From positions 1 to 61,926 of the forward strand of contig NZ_QUAL01000094.1 in assembly GCF_003579925.1 (NCBI RefSeq): 61,926 nucleotides of DNA, in the 5' to 3' direction. Origin of the DNA: Jiangella rhizosphaerae (GTDB lineage Bacteria > Actinomycetota > Actinomycetes > Jiangellales > Jiangellaceae). The notes beneath the pieces are model-generated. The model was given only the letters and a program-made list of their open reading frames with translations, had not been told where the DNA came from and searched no databases. The position numbers and the translations under genes are program-made. This document shows positions 50,992 through 61,027 of this stretch, in pieces (position 1 is the stretch's first letter; each line of letters begins with the position of its first letter).

Positions 50992-51273
50992 TCACCGGTC
51001 CGGGGCCGGCGGCGGTTCGCCGGCGGGCTGGTCAGGAGCGACGAAGGTGCCCTTGCCGTGGACGGTGAGGATGCGGCCGCGCTCGCGCAGCTCCTGCATG
51101 GCCCGCCGCACCGTCAGGTAGGCGACGCCGTACTCGACGGCGAGTTCGCGCTCGGGAGCGAGCCGGGCGCCGGGCCGGAGCTCGCCGGCGTCGATGCGCG
51201 CGACGATGTGGTCGGCGATGGCGACGTAGAGCAGTTCGTGGCCCTGCGGCCGGAACTCCGGGACGTCCACCAT
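50992..51273 (-). CDS. small GntR-family transcriptional regulator
   Basis: The 93-residue product (ATG at 51273; a start 11 codons upstream is possible) is a lone winged-helix GntR domain. Visible are Ile-Ala-Asp-His-Ile-Val-Ala-Arg-Ile-Asp-Ala-Gly-Glu-Leu-Arg-Pro-Gly-Ala-Arg-Leu and Pro-Glu-Arg-Glu-Leu-Ala, then Tyr-Leu-Thr-Val-Arg-Arg-Ala-Met-Gln-Glu-Leu in the recognition helix and Val-His-Gly-Lys-Gly-Thr-Phe-Val in the wing. There is no effector domain. Such stand-alone domains are common in mobile regions of actinomycetes. It is divergent from the 89-residue gene, with shared upstream DNA. Confidence 0.88.
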   Translation of the reverse strand: MVDVPEFRPQGHELLYVAIADHIVARIDAGELRPGARLAPERELAVEYGVAYLTVRRAMQELRERGRILTVHGKGTFVAPDQPAGEPPPAPDR

Positions 51274-51307
51274 GCCGCCCACGATAGAAGCTCTGCTGAC
51301 CTGCACA

Positions 51308-51337
51308 AAGACACTGAGCTATACAAAGGTCTACATT
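51308..51337 (+). promoter_or_regulatory. possible promoter and ACAAAG direct repeats in the gntR divergent region
   Basis: A plus-strand -35 of AAGACA (51308-51313), an 18-base spacer and a -10 of TACATT (51332-51337) precede the 89-residue gene. ACAAAG occurs at 51305-51310 and 51323-51328, 18 bases apart, on the same face of the helix if a dimer bound. The GntR protein is the natural candidate to bind here. Confidence 0.4.
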
Positions 51338-51355
51338 GCCACTTAAAGTCATCAC

Positions 51356-51625
51356 ATGCGCAAGGAGACCTACACCGGCTGGCTGCTGTGGAGCCGTCCG
51401 CCGGCGCGACTGCTGGACGAGATCGTCGTCACCGATCAGGACGGCACCACCATCACCAACCGCCCGCTCCCCTACGGCACCACCGGCACCCGCGGCTGGG
51501 ACGTCACGCTGCGCCAACTCGGCTTCGAGCGCCTCGGCGGCTGGATGCCGGCGACCGGCGGCTACGTATGCCGCATCCAGCCGATCCAGCCGCCGCCAGC
51601 GGGCGTGCTGGCCCGCACGGCGTGA
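51356..51625 (+). CDS. 89-residue protein of unknown function
   Basis: I recognise no family. The product opens Arg-Lys-Glu-Thr-Tyr-Thr-Gly-Trp-Leu-Leu-Trp and contains Gly-Thr-Arg-Gly-Trp-Asp-Val-Thr-Leu-Arg-Gln-Leu-Gly-Phe, with many aromatic residues, like a small beta-rich domain. There is no signal or membrane segment. It is divergent from the GntR regulator, and both lie inside a pair of inverted palindromic repeats (50876-50952 and 51639-51716). It is probably regulated by that GntR protein. Confidence 0.6.
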   Translation: MRKETYTGWLLWSRPPARLLDEIVVTDQDGTTITNRPLPYGTTGTRGWDVTLRQLGFERLGGWMPATGGYVCRIQPIQPPPAGVLARTA

Positions 51626-51638
51626 GCGGGCGAACGGG

Positions 51639-51716
51639 TCATCACCACGATTCCCCGAGCGTCACCACGATTGCAGGCGTGGTATGGCACGAGATCTCGT
51701 GCTGAACGTGATCATC
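51639..51716. repeat. dispersed palindromic repeat, copy D
   Basis: 78 bp with the same plan as copy B: GATTCCCCGAGCGTC early, GCAGGCGT in the middle, the perfect CACGAGATCTCGTG palindrome, then CTGAACGTGATCATC. Orientation is opposite to copy C. It lies 14 bases after the 89-residue gene. Confidence 0.8.
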
Positions 51717-51977
51717 CGGCGCGCACCAGGGTCGGTGCCGCTCGCCGCGCCTCGAGGAACGGCCGCGGGAACGATGTGAATCCTCTGTGGCGACGACAGT
51801 GACGCCGCATCACCGCAGCGGGGTGAGGTCACCCGCACGATGCGCACCTCACTCGACACAGCGCCGCATGTCGTGGCGTCGTGGTCCCGGTTCGGTCGCC
51901 GCAGCGGGTGAGATGTGGCCGCTCCGATCGCTCTCGGCCGGCGCAGCCCCTGGTTCCACGCTGGGAAGAGGCGGGGG
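51717..51977. other. spacer downstream of the polyprenyl synthase gene
   Basis: No supported gene. It contains two related words (GCAGCGGGGTGAGGT and GCAGCGGGTGAGATG) about 85 bases apart, and no clear terminator for the minus-strand gene. Confidence 0.3.
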
Positions 51978-52970
51978 TCAGGACATGCGGGTGACGACGG
52001 TGTCGCAGAGGGCGTGCAGGGCGGCGCGGGCGGGGAGGTCGGGCAGCCCGGCCAGCGTGGCCCGGGCGTCGTCGGCCCAGCGCCGGACGTCGGCGGAGGC
52101 CTCGGCCATGGCCGGGTGGGCGCGCAGCAGCTCCAGCGCCTCGGCGTGGTCGGCGTCGTCGACCACGGGGCCGGAGATGAGCGAGAGCAGCCGCTCGTCG
52201 CCGGGACGGGCGGCCCGGCGGGCGTACAGGACGGGGAGGGTGGCGACACCCTCGCGAAGGTCGGTGCCGGGCGTCTTGCCCGACAGCCGCTCGGAGCCGG
52301 CGATGTCGAGCAGGTCGTCGGCCAGCTGGAACGCCATGCCGATGCGCTCGCCGAACTGGCCGAGGACCTCGACCTGCGAAGGGTCGACGCCGGCGTGCAG
52401 GGCGCCGAGCCGGGTGGACGCGGCGATCAGCGAGGCCGTCTTGTCGGAGAGGACGGAGAGGTAGTGCGCTACGGGGTCTTCGTCCTCCCGCGGGCCGAGG
52501 GTCTCGTGCAGCTGACCGTGCACCAGGCGCTGGAACGTGCGCGCCTGGATGCGCACCGACTCGGCGCCGAGGTCGGCCAGCAGGTCCGACGCGCAGGCGA
52601 ACAGGAAGTCGCCGGTGAGGATGGCGACGCTGTTGCCCCAGCGCGCGTTGGCGCTGGGACCGCCGCGGCGCAGCTGCGCCTCGTCCATGACGTCGTCGTG
52701 GTAGAGCGTGCCCACGTGGGTGAGCTCGACGACGACGGCGGCCGGCACCACCTTGGGCGCGTCGATGTCGCCGAAGCCGGCCGCCAGCAGCGTGAGCATG
52801 GGCCGGAATCGCTTGCCGCCGGCCTGCGCCAGGTGCCGCGAACTCTCGCTGAGCATGGCGTCGTCGGACTTGACGGCCGCCAGCAGCCGCGCCTCGACGT
52901 CGTCCAGACCGGCGCTGATGGACGCCTCGAGTGCGGCGTCGACGGACGGTATGCCCAGACCGCTGCTCAA
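51978..52970 (-). CDS. long-chain polyprenyl diphosphate synthase
   Basis: The enzyme condenses isopentenyl diphosphate units onto an allylic primer. The 330-residue product has the first Asp-rich motif Asp-Asp-Val-Met-Asp (92-96), the second Asp-Asp-Leu-Leu-Asp (218-222), and Gly-Gly-Lys-Arg-Phe-Arg-Pro in the diphosphate-binding region. The start is TTG with a GAGGGAGGGG track upstream. In actinobacteria this gene often follows nuoN; the expected role is the menaquinone side chain used by complex I. Chain length cannot be read reliably, though the residues before the first motif (Leu-Tyr-His) are small enough for a long product. Confidence 0.9.
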   Translation of the reverse strand: MSSGLGIPSVDAALEASISAGLDDVEARLLAAVKSDDAMLSESSRHLAQAGGKRFRPMLTLLAAGFGDIDAPKVVPAAVVVELTHVGTLYHDDVMDEAQLRRGGPSANARWGNSVAILTGDFLFACASDLLADLGAESVRIQARTFQRLVHGQLHETLGPREDEDPVAHYLSVLSDKTASLIAASTRLGALHAGVDPSQVEVLGQFGERIGMAFQLADDLLDIAGSERLSGKTPGTDLREGVATLPVLYARRAARPGDERLLSLISGPVVDDADHAEALELLRAHPAMAEASADVRRWADDARATLAGLPDLPARAALHALCDTVVTRMS

Positions 52971-53022
52971 CCCCGGCCCCTCCCTCGTAGCCGGGCACCC
53001 TCACCCGGCAGGAGCTTCAACT

Positions 53023-54549
53023 CTAACGAACGAACATGGACGCCTGCTGCGCCAGGTCCAGCAGCGGGCCGGGCACGATGCCCAGCAGCAGGGTCGCCGC
53101 GGCGCCCAGCGTGATGCCGACCGCTGTCCACAGGCTCGGCACCGCGACGGTCGGGCCCTCCGGCGCGGGGTCGCTGAAGAACATCAGCACGATGACCCGC
53201 ACGTAGAAGAACGCCGCCACGGCGCTGGCGATGACGCCGACCACGACCAGCGGCGCGGCGCCGCCGTCGACGGCCGCGGTGAACACCGTCAGCTTGCCGA
53301 CGAAGCCACTGGTCAGCGGGATGCCGGCGAAGGCGAGCAGGAACAGCGCGAACGTGGCCGCCAGCACCGGCGAACGCCGCCCCAGCCCGGCCCACTTGGC
53401 CAGGTGGGTGGCCTCGCCGCCGGAGTCGCGCACCAGCGTCACGACGGCGAACGCGCCCAGCGTCGCGATGCCGTAGGTCGCCAGGTAGAACAGGATCGCG
53501 CCGGTGGCCGAGGAGTCCGCGGCCACCATCGCGGTCAGCACGAACCCGGCGTGCGCGATCGACGAGTAGGCCAGCATCCGCTTGATGTCGGTCTGCGTCA
53601 GGGCGACGACGGCGCCGACCAGCATGGTGGCGATCGCGACGGCCCACAGCATCGGCTGCCAGTCGGTGCGCAGCCCGCCGAAGGCGACGTAGAACAGCCG
53701 CACCAGCGCACCGAACGCGGCGAGCTTGGTGCACGCCGCCATGAACCCGGTGACGGGGGTCGGCGCGCCCTGATAGACGTCGGGCGTCCACGAGTGGAAC
53801 GGCACCGCGCCGACCTTGAACAGCAGGCCGACGGCCATCAGCCCGACGCCGGCGAGCAGGATGCCGTCCTGCCCGATGTTCGCCGTCAGCGCTTCGGAGA
53901 TCTCCCCGAACCGCAGCGTGCCGGCGTAGCCGTAGACGAACGCCATGCCGAACAGGAAGATCGCCGACGAGAACGCGCCGAGCAGGAAGTACTTGAGCGC
54001 CGCCTCCTGCGAGAGCAGCCGGCGTCGGCGCGCCATGCCGCACAGCAGGTACAGCGGCAGCGACATGACCTCGAGCGCGATGAACAGCATCAGCAGGTCG
54101 TTCGCGGCGGGGAACAGCATCATGCCGCCGACGGCGAACAGCACCAGCGGGTAGACCTCGGTCTGCAGCATCCGCTCGCGGACGAGGACCCGCTCCTCCT
54201 CGCTGCCGGGCAGCGACGACGCGGCGGGGGCGAACGCGTCGCCGCCGGCCTCGAGCTTGCGTTCGGCGAAGAACGCGACGCTGATGATCGCCAGCACCAG
54301 GATGGTGCCCTGCAGGAACAGCGCCGGCCCGTCGACGGCGACCGCGCCGACCGCGGCGACGATGCCGGTGCCGGCCAGCAGGATCACCTGGACCAGCGCC
54401 GCCACCAGCGCCAGCAGCGCCAGCCCGACCTGGATCGGGTGCCGCAGCTTGCGCGGGACGAACGCCTCGATCAGGACGCCGACGACCGCGGCGCCGAAGA
54501 TCGTGATGAGCGGCGCCAGCTCGGCGTACTCGATGGTCGGGGCGTTCAC
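53023..54549 (-). CDS. nuoN: NADH-quinone oxidoreductase subunit N
   Basis: NuoN is one of the three antiporter-like proton channels of complex I. The 508-residue product has about 14 membrane helices and the conserved Lys-Val-Gly-Ala-Val-Pro-Phe-His-Ser-Trp-Thr-Pro-Asp-Val-Tyr-Gln-Gly-Ala-Pro-Thr-Pro and Asp-Ile-Lys-Arg-Met-Leu-Ala-Tyr-Ser-Ser-Ile motifs. The GTG start overlaps the nuoM stop by four bases. A long hydrophilic loop lies at about residues 100-125. It is the last nuo gene; the prenyl synthase follows after 52 bases. Confidence 0.96.
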   Translation of the reverse strand: MNAPTIEYAELAPLITIFGAAVVGVLIEAFVPRKLRHPIQVGLALLALVAALVQVILLAGTGIVAAVGAVAVDGPALFLQGTILVLAIISVAFFAERKLEAGGDAFAPAASSLPGSEEERVLVRERMLQTEVYPLVLFAVGGMMLFPAANDLLMLFIALEVMSLPLYLLCGMARRRRLLSQEAALKYFLLGAFSSAIFLFGMAFVYGYAGTLRFGEISEALTANIGQDGILLAGVGLMAVGLLFKVGAVPFHSWTPDVYQGAPTPVTGFMAACTKLAAFGALVRLFYVAFGGLRTDWQPMLWAVAIATMLVGAVVALTQTDIKRMLAYSSIAHAGFVLTAMVAADSSATGAILFYLATYGIATLGAFAVVTLVRDSGGEATHLAKWAGLGRRSPVLAATFALFLLAFAGIPLTSGFVGKLTVFTAAVDGGAAPLVVVGVIASAVAAFFYVRVIVLMFFSDPAPEGPTVAVPSLWTAVGITLGAAATLLLGIVPGPLLDLAQQASMFVR

Positions 54550-56087
54550 CGGCCAGTCCCTTCCTCGGCGTGTTCAGCGACGGGAGCCAGCGGCTCGGGT
54601 TGGTCGACGCCGACTTCGACGAGCGTCGGCTCGACGGCCTCGTCGATGGCGTCGGTCAGCGGCTTCGGGAAGAACCCGACGACCAGCAGCAGCGCCAGCA
54701 GCGGGGCGACGACGGCGACCTCGCGGGTGCGCAGGTCGGGCATGCCTTCCACGGCCGGCCGCACCGGGCCGGTCATCGTCCGCTGGTAGAGCCACAGGAT
54801 GTACAGCGCGGACAGCACGATGCCGAGCGTCGCGACGATCGCGGCCGGCCGGTACCGCAGGAACGTCCCGGAGATGACCAGGAACTCGGACAGGAACGTC
54901 GACAGCGGCGGCAGCGCCAGCCCGGACAGGCCCGCGAACAGGAACACGCCGGCCAGCTTCGGCGCCGGCTTCTGCACGCCGCCGAAGTCGTCGACCTGCC
55001 GCGACCCGCGCCGGCGGATGAGGAAGCCGACGACCACGAACAGCGCGATGGTCGACAGCCCGTGGTTCACCATGTAGAACGTCGCGCCGGTGGCGGCCTG
55101 GCCGGTCAGTGCGAAGATGCCCAGCACGATGAAGCCGAAGTGCGAGATCGACGTGTAGCCGATCAGCCGCTTCATGTCGGTCTGGCCGATGGCCAGCAGT
55201 GCGCCGTAGATGATGCTCACGACCGCCAGCACGACGATCACCGGCGCGGCGTCGCGGGACGCGTCGGGGAACAGCGGCAGCACCAGCGCGATCATGCCGT
55301 AGGTGCCGACCTTGTCGGCGACGCCGGACAGGAACGCCGCGTTCGACGGCGTGGCCTCGGCCGCGGCGTCGGGCAGCCAGGTGTGGAACGGCCACAGCGG
55401 AGCCTTGATCGCGAACGCCAGCATGAACCCGACGAACAGCCACCACTGGGTGGTGGTGTCGATGTCGAGCGCGACGAGGTCGGGCAGGAAGAACGACGGG
55501 TCGCCCGCTTCGACCGACTGCACGTACAGCCCGATGACGGCGGCCAGCATGGCCAGCCCGCCGACGAGGTTGTACAGCAGGAACTTCACCGCGGCGTAGC
55601 GGCGCTGCGGGCCGCCGTACATGCCGATCATGAAGTACAGCGGGATCAGCATGGCCTCGAAGACGACGTAGAACAGCAGCACGTCCTGCGAGAGGAACGC
55701 CGTCAGCGTCAGCGCCTCGACCACCAGCAGCAGCGCGAAGAACGCCTTGGGGTCGCGCTTCTCGTCCTCGGCCTCGTGCCACATGGACAGCGCGACGATC
55801 GGGGTGGCCAGCACCGTCAGCGCGACCAGCGCGAGGCTGATGCCGTGCAGGTCCAGCGCCCACGAGGCCCCGAACTCGGGGATCCACTCGTAGGTCTCCG
55901 GCTCGACGCCCATGTCGACGTCGAACAGGTACTGGATGCTGATCAGCGCGCCGACCACCAGGGTCAGCAGCGCGAAACCGGTCGCGACCTGCTTGGCGAG
56001 CGTGCCCCGCCCGGTCGGCACCAGGGCGGTCAGCACCGCCCCGAGCGCCGGCAGCGCGATGAGCGTGGTCAACCAGGGAAAGGTCAC
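54546..56087 (-). CDS. nuoM: NADH-quinone oxidoreductase subunit M
   Basis: NuoM is the second antiporter-like proton channel. The GTG at 56087 overlaps the nuoL stop and gives 513 residues; the open frame upstream belongs to nuoL DNA. Conserved marks are [11 protein letters not shown], the lysine in [10 protein letters not shown], and [13 protein letters not shown]. The C-terminus has an acidic tail rich in Glu and Pro. Confidence 0.96.
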   Translation of the reverse strand: MTFPWLTTLIALPALGAVLTALVPTGRGTLAKQVATGFALLTLVVGALISIQYLFDVDMGVEPETYEWIPEFGASWALDLHGISLALVALTVLATPIVALSMWHEAEDEKRDPKAFFALLLVVEALTLTAFLSQDVLLFYVVFEAMLIPLYFMIGMYGGPQRRYAAVKFLLYNLVGGLAMLAAVIGLYVQSVEAGDPSFFLPDLVALDIDTTTQWWLFVGFMLAFAIKAPLWPFHTWLPDAAAEATPSNAAFLSGVADKVGTYGMIALVLPLFPDASRDAAPVIVVLAVVSIIYGALLAIGQTDMKRLIGYTSISHFGFIVLGIFALTGQAATGATFYMVNHGLSTIALFVVVGFLIRRRGSRQVDDFGGVQKPAPKLAGVFLFAGLSGLALPPLSTFLSEFLVISGTFLRYRPAAIVATLGIVLSALYILWLYQRTMTGPVRPAVEGMPDLRTREVAVVAPLLALLLVVGFFPKPLTDAIDEAVEPTLVEVGVDQPEPLAPVAEHAEEGTGR

Positions 56088-58042
56088 GGCAGCCTCACCA
56101 ACAGCATGGCCAGCACGACGACGCCGACGCCGCCGAGCATCGTCACGGCATAGGAACGGACGAACCCGGTCTGCCAGCGCCGCAGCCGGCCCGACAGACC
56201 GCCGACGGCGGTGGCGGTGCCGACGACGGCGCCGTCGACGCCGCGGTTCTCGAAGTAGACCAGCGAGCGGGTCAGGTACTGGCCCGGCCGCATGAACACC
56301 GCCTCGTTGAACGCGTCGCCGTAGAGGTCGTTGCGGGCGGCGACGGTGAGCGGGTTGCCGGCCGGGACGTCCTCGCGAACGGCGCGGCGGCCGTACAGGG
56401 CCCAGGCGATGGCGACCCCGACCACGACGGTGGCCAGCGTGATGGTGATCAGCAGCCACAGCGGCATCGGCAGCTCGTGGTGCTCCTCACCGGTGACCGG
56501 CGCCAGCCAGTCGACGATGTCCGCGCCCAGGTACAGCAGGCCGAACCCGCCGACGACCGACAGCACGGCCAGCACGATGAGCGGGACGGTCATGACCGAC
56601 GGCGACTCGTGCGGCGGCTCGCTGTGCTGCCACCGCCGGTTGCCGAAGAACGTCATGAGCATGAGGCGGGTCATGTAGAACGCGGTGATGCCGGCGCCCA
56701 GCAGCGTGGCCAGGCCGGTGATCCAGTTGTCCGCGAACGCCGCCTCGATGATGCGGTCCTTGGAGAAGTACCCGGCGAACGGCGGGATGCCGATGATGGC
56801 GAGGTAGCCCATCGCGAACGTGACGAACGTGATCGGCATCATGATCCGCAGCCCGCCGTAGCGGCGCATGTTGACCTCGTCGTGCATGCCGTGCATCACC
56901 GAGCCGGCGCCGAGGAACATGTTGGCCTTGAAGAAGCCGTGCGTCAGCAGGTGGAAGATCGCGAACGCGTACCCGGCCGGGCCGAGCCCCGCGGCGAGCG
57001 TCATGTAGCCGATCTGGCTCATGGTCGAGCCGGCCAGCGCCTTCTTGATGTCGTCCTTGGCGCATCCGATGATCGCACCCATCAGCAGCGTGATCGCGCC
57101 GACGACGACGACCGCGGTGCGGGCGTCGGGTGCGAGGTCGTAGATGGCCGCGGACCGGACGATGAGGTAGACGCCGGCGGTCACCATGGTCGCCGCGTGG
57201 ATGAGCGCCGACACCGGGGTCGGGCCCTCCATCGCGTCCAGCAGCCAGGACTGCAGCGGGAACTGCGCCGACTTGCCGCAGGCGCCGAGCAGCAGGAACA
57301 GGCCGATGGCGGTGAGCCAGCCGGTCGAGGCGCCCTCGGCCGACGCGAACACCGCGTCGAACGCCGTCGAGCCGAAGACCGTGATCATCGACGCCATCGC
57401 CAGGACCATGCCCATGTCGCCGACGCGGTTGACGACGAACGCCTTCTTGGCCGCGACGGCCGCCGAGTTCTTGTGCTGCCAGAACCCGATCAGCAGGTAC
57501 GACGCCAGGCCGACGCCCTCCCAGCCGATGAACAGGACCAGGTAGTCCGAGGCCAGCACCAGCAGCAGCATCGCCGCGACGAACAGGTTCAGGTAGCCGA
57601 AGAACCGGCGGCGCCGCTCGTCGTGCTCCATGTAGCCGATCGAGTAGACGTGGATGAGCGACCCGACGCCGGTGATCAGCAGCACGAACGAGATCGACAG
57701 CTGGTCCAGCAGCAGGCTCACGTCGACGCTGTAGCCGCCGGCGTTGACGAACTCCCAGAGCTGGACGGTGAACGCACGGCCGTCGGCGGGCTCGCCGAGC
57801 ATGGCGAAGAACAGCACCACGCCCATGACGAACGACGCGATCGACGCCGCGCAGCCGATGAGATGGCCCACCTTGTCGGTGCGCCGGCCGCCGAGCAGCA
57901 GGATCGCGGCGCCCAGCAGCGGGAACGCGATGAGCAGCCAGGTGAGGTCGAAGACGCCGGTGGCCTCGGCGACCGCCTGGCCGCCACCGTGCCCGCCCTC
58001 GGTGGCGACAGCCGTCGCCAGCGCGCTGAGTGTGGAAGTCAC
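56084..58042 (-). CDS. nuoL: NADH-quinone oxidoreductase subunit L
   Basis: NuoL is the distal proton channel of complex I, with a long lateral helix near its C-terminus. The 652-residue product has many membrane helices, [22 protein letters not shown] region residues, and Asp-Asp-Ile-Lys-Lys-Ala-Leu-Ala. The first 25 residues are Gly/His-rich and unlike the rest. The start is GTG, 16 bases after nuoK. Confidence 0.96.
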   Translation of the reverse strand: MTSTLSALATAVATEGGHGGGQAVAEATGVFDLTWLLIAFPLLGAAILLLGGRRTDKVGHLIGCAASIASFVMGVVLFFAMLGEPADGRAFTVQLWEFVNAGGYSVDVSLLLDQLSISFVLLITGVGSLIHVYSIGYMEHDERRRRFFGYLNLFVAAMLLLVLASDYLVLFIGWEGVGLASYLLIGFWQHKNSAAVAAKKAFVVNRVGDMGMVLAMASMITVFGSTAFDAVFASAEGASTGWLTAIGLFLLLGACGKSAQFPLQSWLLDAMEGPTPVSALIHAATMVTAGVYLIVRSAAIYDLAPDARTAVVVVGAITLLMGAIIGCAKDDIKKALAGSTMSQIGYMTLAAGLGPAGYAFAIFHLLTHGFFKANMFLGAGSVMHGMHDEVNMRRYGGLRIMMPITFVTFAMGYLAIIGIPPFAGYFSKDRIIEAAFADNWITGLATLLGAGITAFYMTRLMLMTFFGNRRWQHSEPPHESPSVMTVPLIVLAVLSVVGGFGLLYLGADIVDWLAPVTGEEHHELPMPLWLLITITLATVVVGVAIAWALYGRRAVREDVPAGNPLTVAARNDLYGDAFNEAVFMRPGQYLTRSLVYFENRGVDGAVVGTATAVGGLSGRLRRWQTGFVRSYAVTMLGGVGVVVLAMLLVRLP

Positions 58043-58058
58043 TGGTTCCTCACGCCCG

Positions 58059-58358
58059 TCAGAGCTTCAGCAGGCTGGCGTCGTCGACCGACGCGGACCT
58101 GCGAGTTCGGAAGATCGTCACGATGATCGCCAGCCCGACGACGACCTCGGCCGCCGCCACGACCATGACGAAGAACGCCACGATCTGGCCGTCGAGGTTG
58201 CCGTGCATCCGGGCGAAGGTGACGAACGCCAGGTTGGCCGCGTTGAGCATGAGCTCCACGGACATGAACGCCACCAGCGCGTTGCGCCGGATGAGCACGC
58301 CGGACGCGCCGATCGCGAACAGGATGACCGACAGCACCAGGTAGTTGGTCGGGTTCAT
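58059..58358 (-). CDS. nuoK: NADH-quinone oxidoreductase subunit K
   Basis: NuoK is a three-helix membrane subunit at the proton channel entry. The 99 residues carry Gly-Val-Leu-Ile-Arg-Arg-Asn and [12 protein letters not shown], with the conserved membrane Glu, and a second Glu in helix 3 (Ala-Ala-Ala-Glu-Val-Val). The ATG overlaps the nuoJ stop by four bases. Confidence 0.97.
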   Translation of the reverse strand: MNPTNYLVLSVILFAIGASGVLIRRNALVAFMSVELMLNAANLAFVTFARMHGNLDGQIVAFFVMVVAAAEVVVGLAIIVTIFRTRRSASVDDASLLKL

Positions 58359-59179
58359 GCGCGCTCACCTCCGCGTGCGTCGTCGTCGGCGCCGATCTGG
58401 CCGGCCGGCTCGTCGGTCTCGCCTTCGGCCGCCGCCTCGACGTCGGCCGGGGTCGGGTGGTGCCGGAACTCGTCGCTGGAGCGGGCCGCGCCGCGGGCGA
58501 CCAGCACACGGTTGATCGACGCCTCGCTCGGCGTGCCGTCGGGCAGCAGCGCCGGGGTGTCGACGGCGTTGTGGCGCGCGTAGACGCCCGGGACCGGAAG
58601 ACCGGCCGCCTCCTCGGGCGGGCCCTCGCTGAACCGCTTGATCGACAGTTCCTTCTGGGTGGGCCGGTGGAAGATCCGCTCGCGGTGGGTCAGCGTCATG
58701 GCGCCCACGGCGGCGGTGATCAGCAGGGCGGCCACCACCTCGAAGGCCCAGAAGTAGGTGCCGAAGATGAGGTCGGCGATGGCCGGCACGTTGCCGTCCG
58801 GGGAGGCCTGCGCGAGCCCGGCCGGCTCCTCCGGCAGCGTGGCGCGGATGGTCACCGCGGACAGCAGCAGCACCACGCCGAGGATGGCGAGCGTCGCCGC
58901 GACCCGCTGGCCGCGGATGGTCTCGACCCGGGAGTCGGACGAGTCGACACCGACCAGCATGATCACGAACAGGAACAGCATCATGATCGCGCCGGTGTAG
59001 ACGACGATCTGCACGACGCCGAGGAACGGCGCCTCCTGGGCGATGTAGAACAGCGCCAGCGACACCATCGTGGCGGCCAGGCACAGTGCGCCGTGGACGG
59101 CCTTGCGCGAGAACACCAGACCCAGGGCGCCGAGTACGGCGATCGGCGCCATGATCCAGAACAGGGCTGCCTCGCCCAT
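58355..59179 (-). CDS. nuoJ: NADH-quinone oxidoreductase subunit J with long C-terminal tail
   Basis: NuoJ is a five-helix membrane subunit of complex I. The ATG at 59179 overlaps the nuoI stop (TGATG) and gives 274 residues; a GTG just upstream is an alternative. The first 170 residues carry the five helices, including [18 protein letters not shown]. About 100 further residues form a hydrophilic tail containing [12 protein letters not shown] and ending in a Glu/Asp-rich run, an extension seen in actinobacteria. Confidence 0.95.
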   Translation of the reverse strand: MGEAALFWIMAPIAVLGALGLVFSRKAVHGALCLAATMVSLALFYIAQEAPFLGVVQIVVYTGAIMMLFLFVIMLVGVDSSDSRVETIRGQRVAATLAILGVVLLLSAVTIRATLPEEPAGLAQASPDGNVPAIADLIFGTYFWAFEVVAALLITAAVGAMTLTHRERIFHRPTQKELSIKRFSEGPPEEAAGLPVPGVYARHNAVDTPALLPDGTPSEASINRVLVARGAARSSDEFRHHPTPADVEAAAEGETDEPAGQIGADDDARGGERA

Positions 59180-59706
59180 CACGCCCCCTGCCCGCTGGTG
59201 CGGCCCAGTCCCGCGCCGAGGTAGTAGTCGCGCTCGTCGTCGCCGAGCCGCATCGGGTGCGGCGGCTCCTCCATGCCGGGCAGCAGCGGCGCGAGCAGGT
59301 CCTTCTTCTCGTAGATGAGGCTCTCGCGGGTGTGGTCGGCCAGCTCGTACTCGTTGGTCATCGTGAGCGCGCGCGTCGGGCACGCCTCGATGCACAGGCC
59401 GCAGAGGATGCAGCGCAGGTAGTTGATCTGGTAGACGCGGCCGTACCGCTCACCCGGCGAGTAGCGCTCGTCGTCGGTGTTGGAGGCACCCTCGACGTAG
59501 ATGGCGTCGGCCGGGCAGGCCCATGCGCACAGCTCGCACCCGACGCACTTCTCCAGGCCGTCGGGGTGGCGGTTGAGCTGGTGCCGACCGTGGAAGCGCG
59601 GCGCCACCGGATGCGGATGCTCCGGGTACTGCTCGGTGACCGGCTTGCGGAACATGGTCCGGAACGTGACTCCGAACCCCGCCACCGGGTCGAGGAACTT
59701 AGGCAC
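59179..59706 (-). CDS. nuoI: NADH-quinone oxidoreductase subunit I
   Basis: NuoI carries the two [4Fe-4S] clusters N6a and N6b of the peripheral arm. The 175-residue product has eight ligands: Cys54, 57, 60 and 64 in [12 protein letters not shown], and Cys99, 102, 105 and 109 in [12 protein letters not shown]. The start is GTG, overlapping nuoH by eight bases. Length is normal. Confidence 0.97.
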   Translation of the reverse strand: MPKFLDPVAGFGVTFRTMFRKPVTEQYPEHPHPVAPRFHGRHQLNRHPDGLEKCVGCELCAWACPADAIYVEGASNTDDERYSPGERYGRVYQINYLRCILCGLCIEACPTRALTMTNEYELADHTRESLIYEKKDLLAPLLPGMEEPPHPMRLGDDERDYYLGAGLGRTSGQGA

Positions 59707-61027
59707 GACTGCTCTCCTCGGTACGGTCGTCAGTCTTGGTGGTGGCCCCAGTCGGGGTCACGGGGATGCGCGCCGCCACGAACTCCTGGCCCGGCATCGG
59801 CGGCACCGGGTGGCCGCCGGCGAACGCGTCGAACTCCGGAGTCGCGGCCTGCTCGTCCTCCTCCGCCGGCTTCTTCTCCGGGATCAGCAGGCTGCCGATC
59901 AGCAGCACCGCGACCGCGATGCCGCCGTACAGGAGGATCTGGTTGCGCTCGATGCCCTCGTTGAACGCCAGCCGCATGCCGGCCACCGCGACGATCCAGA
60001 CCAGCGAGATCGGCAGCAGCACCTTCCAGCAGAAGTGCATGAACTGGTCGTAGCGCAGCCGGGGCAGCGTGCCGCGCAGCCAGACGAAGACGAAGATCAG
60101 CAGGATCACCTTGGCGAAGAACCACAGCAGCGGCCACCAGCCGGTGTTGAACATGCCGTCGTTGACCGCGGACAGCGGCCACGGCGCCCGCCAGCCGCCC
60201 AGGAACAGCGTCGTGGCGATGGCCGAGACGTTGACCATGTTGATGTACTCGGCGAGGAAGAACATCGCGTACTTGATCGACGAGTACTCGGTGCCCCAGC
60301 CGGCCACCAGTTCGCCCTCGGCCTCGGGCAGGTCGAACGGCGCCCGGTTCGTCTCGCCCACCATCGCGATGAGGTAGATGAGGAACGACGGCAGCAGGAT
60401 GATGCCGTACCAGAGCCGCTCCTGCTCGGCGACGATGCCCGACGTCGACATGGTGCCGGCGAAGAGGAAGACGCCGACGAACGACAGACCCATGACCAGC
60501 TCGTACGAGATGACCTGCGCGGTCGAGCGCAGGCCGCCGAGCAGCGGGTAGGTCGAGCCGCTGGACCACCCGGCCATCATCAGCCCGTAGACGCCGACCG
60601 ACGCGATGGCCAGCGTGAACAGCACCGCCACGGGCATGTCGGTCAGCTGCAGCCGGGTCTCGTGACCGAAGATCGACACCTCGGGACCCAGCGGGATCAC
60701 CGACAGGATCAGGAACGACGGGATCACCGCCACCAGCGGCGCGGCGATGTAGACGATCTTGTCGGCCGCCTTCGGGATGATGTCCTCTTTGAACATCAGC
60801 TTCACGCCGTCGGCGAGGCTCTGCAGGCTGCCGAACGGCCCCGTGCGGTTCGGGCCGACGCGGTGCTGCATGCGCGCGACGACCTTGCGCTCGAAGACGA
60901 TGTTGAACAGCGTCAGGACGACACAGAGGACGAAGATCGCCAGGCACTTGATGGCGATGATCCACCAGGGATCGTTGCCGAACCCGGCGACCTCGTTCCC
61001 GGTCGTCTCCGCGGCGAGCGCGATCAC
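59699..61027 (-). CDS. nuoH: NADH-quinone oxidoreductase subunit H
   Basis: NuoH joins the membrane and peripheral arms and forms part of the quinone pocket. The 442-residue product has about eight helices and the conserved [15 protein letters not shown] and [17 protein letters not shown] motifs. A hydrophilic tail of about 60 residues follows the last helix. The GTG start overlaps the nuoG stop by four bases. Confidence 0.97.
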   Translation of the reverse strand: MIALAAETTGNEVAGFGNDPWWIIAIKCLAIFVLCVVLTLFNIVFERKVVARMQHRVGPNRTGPFGSLQSLADGVKLMFKEDIIPKAADKIVYIAAPLVAVIPSFLILSVIPLGPEVSIFGHETRLQLTDMPVAVLFTLAIASVGVYGLMMAGWSSGSTYPLLGGLRSTAQVISYELVMGLSFVGVFLFAGTMSTSGIVAEQERLWYGIILLPSFLIYLIAMVGETNRAPFDLPEAEGELVAGWGTEYSSIKYAMFFLAEYINMVNVSAIATTLFLGGWRAPWPLSAVNDGMFNTGWWPLLWFFAKVILLIFVFVWLRGTLPRLRYDQFMHFCWKVLLPISLVWIVAVAGMRLAFNEGIERNQILLYGGIAVAVLLIGSLLIPEKKPAEEDEQAATPEFDAFAGGHPVPPMPGQEFVAARIPVTPTGATTKTDDRTEESSRA

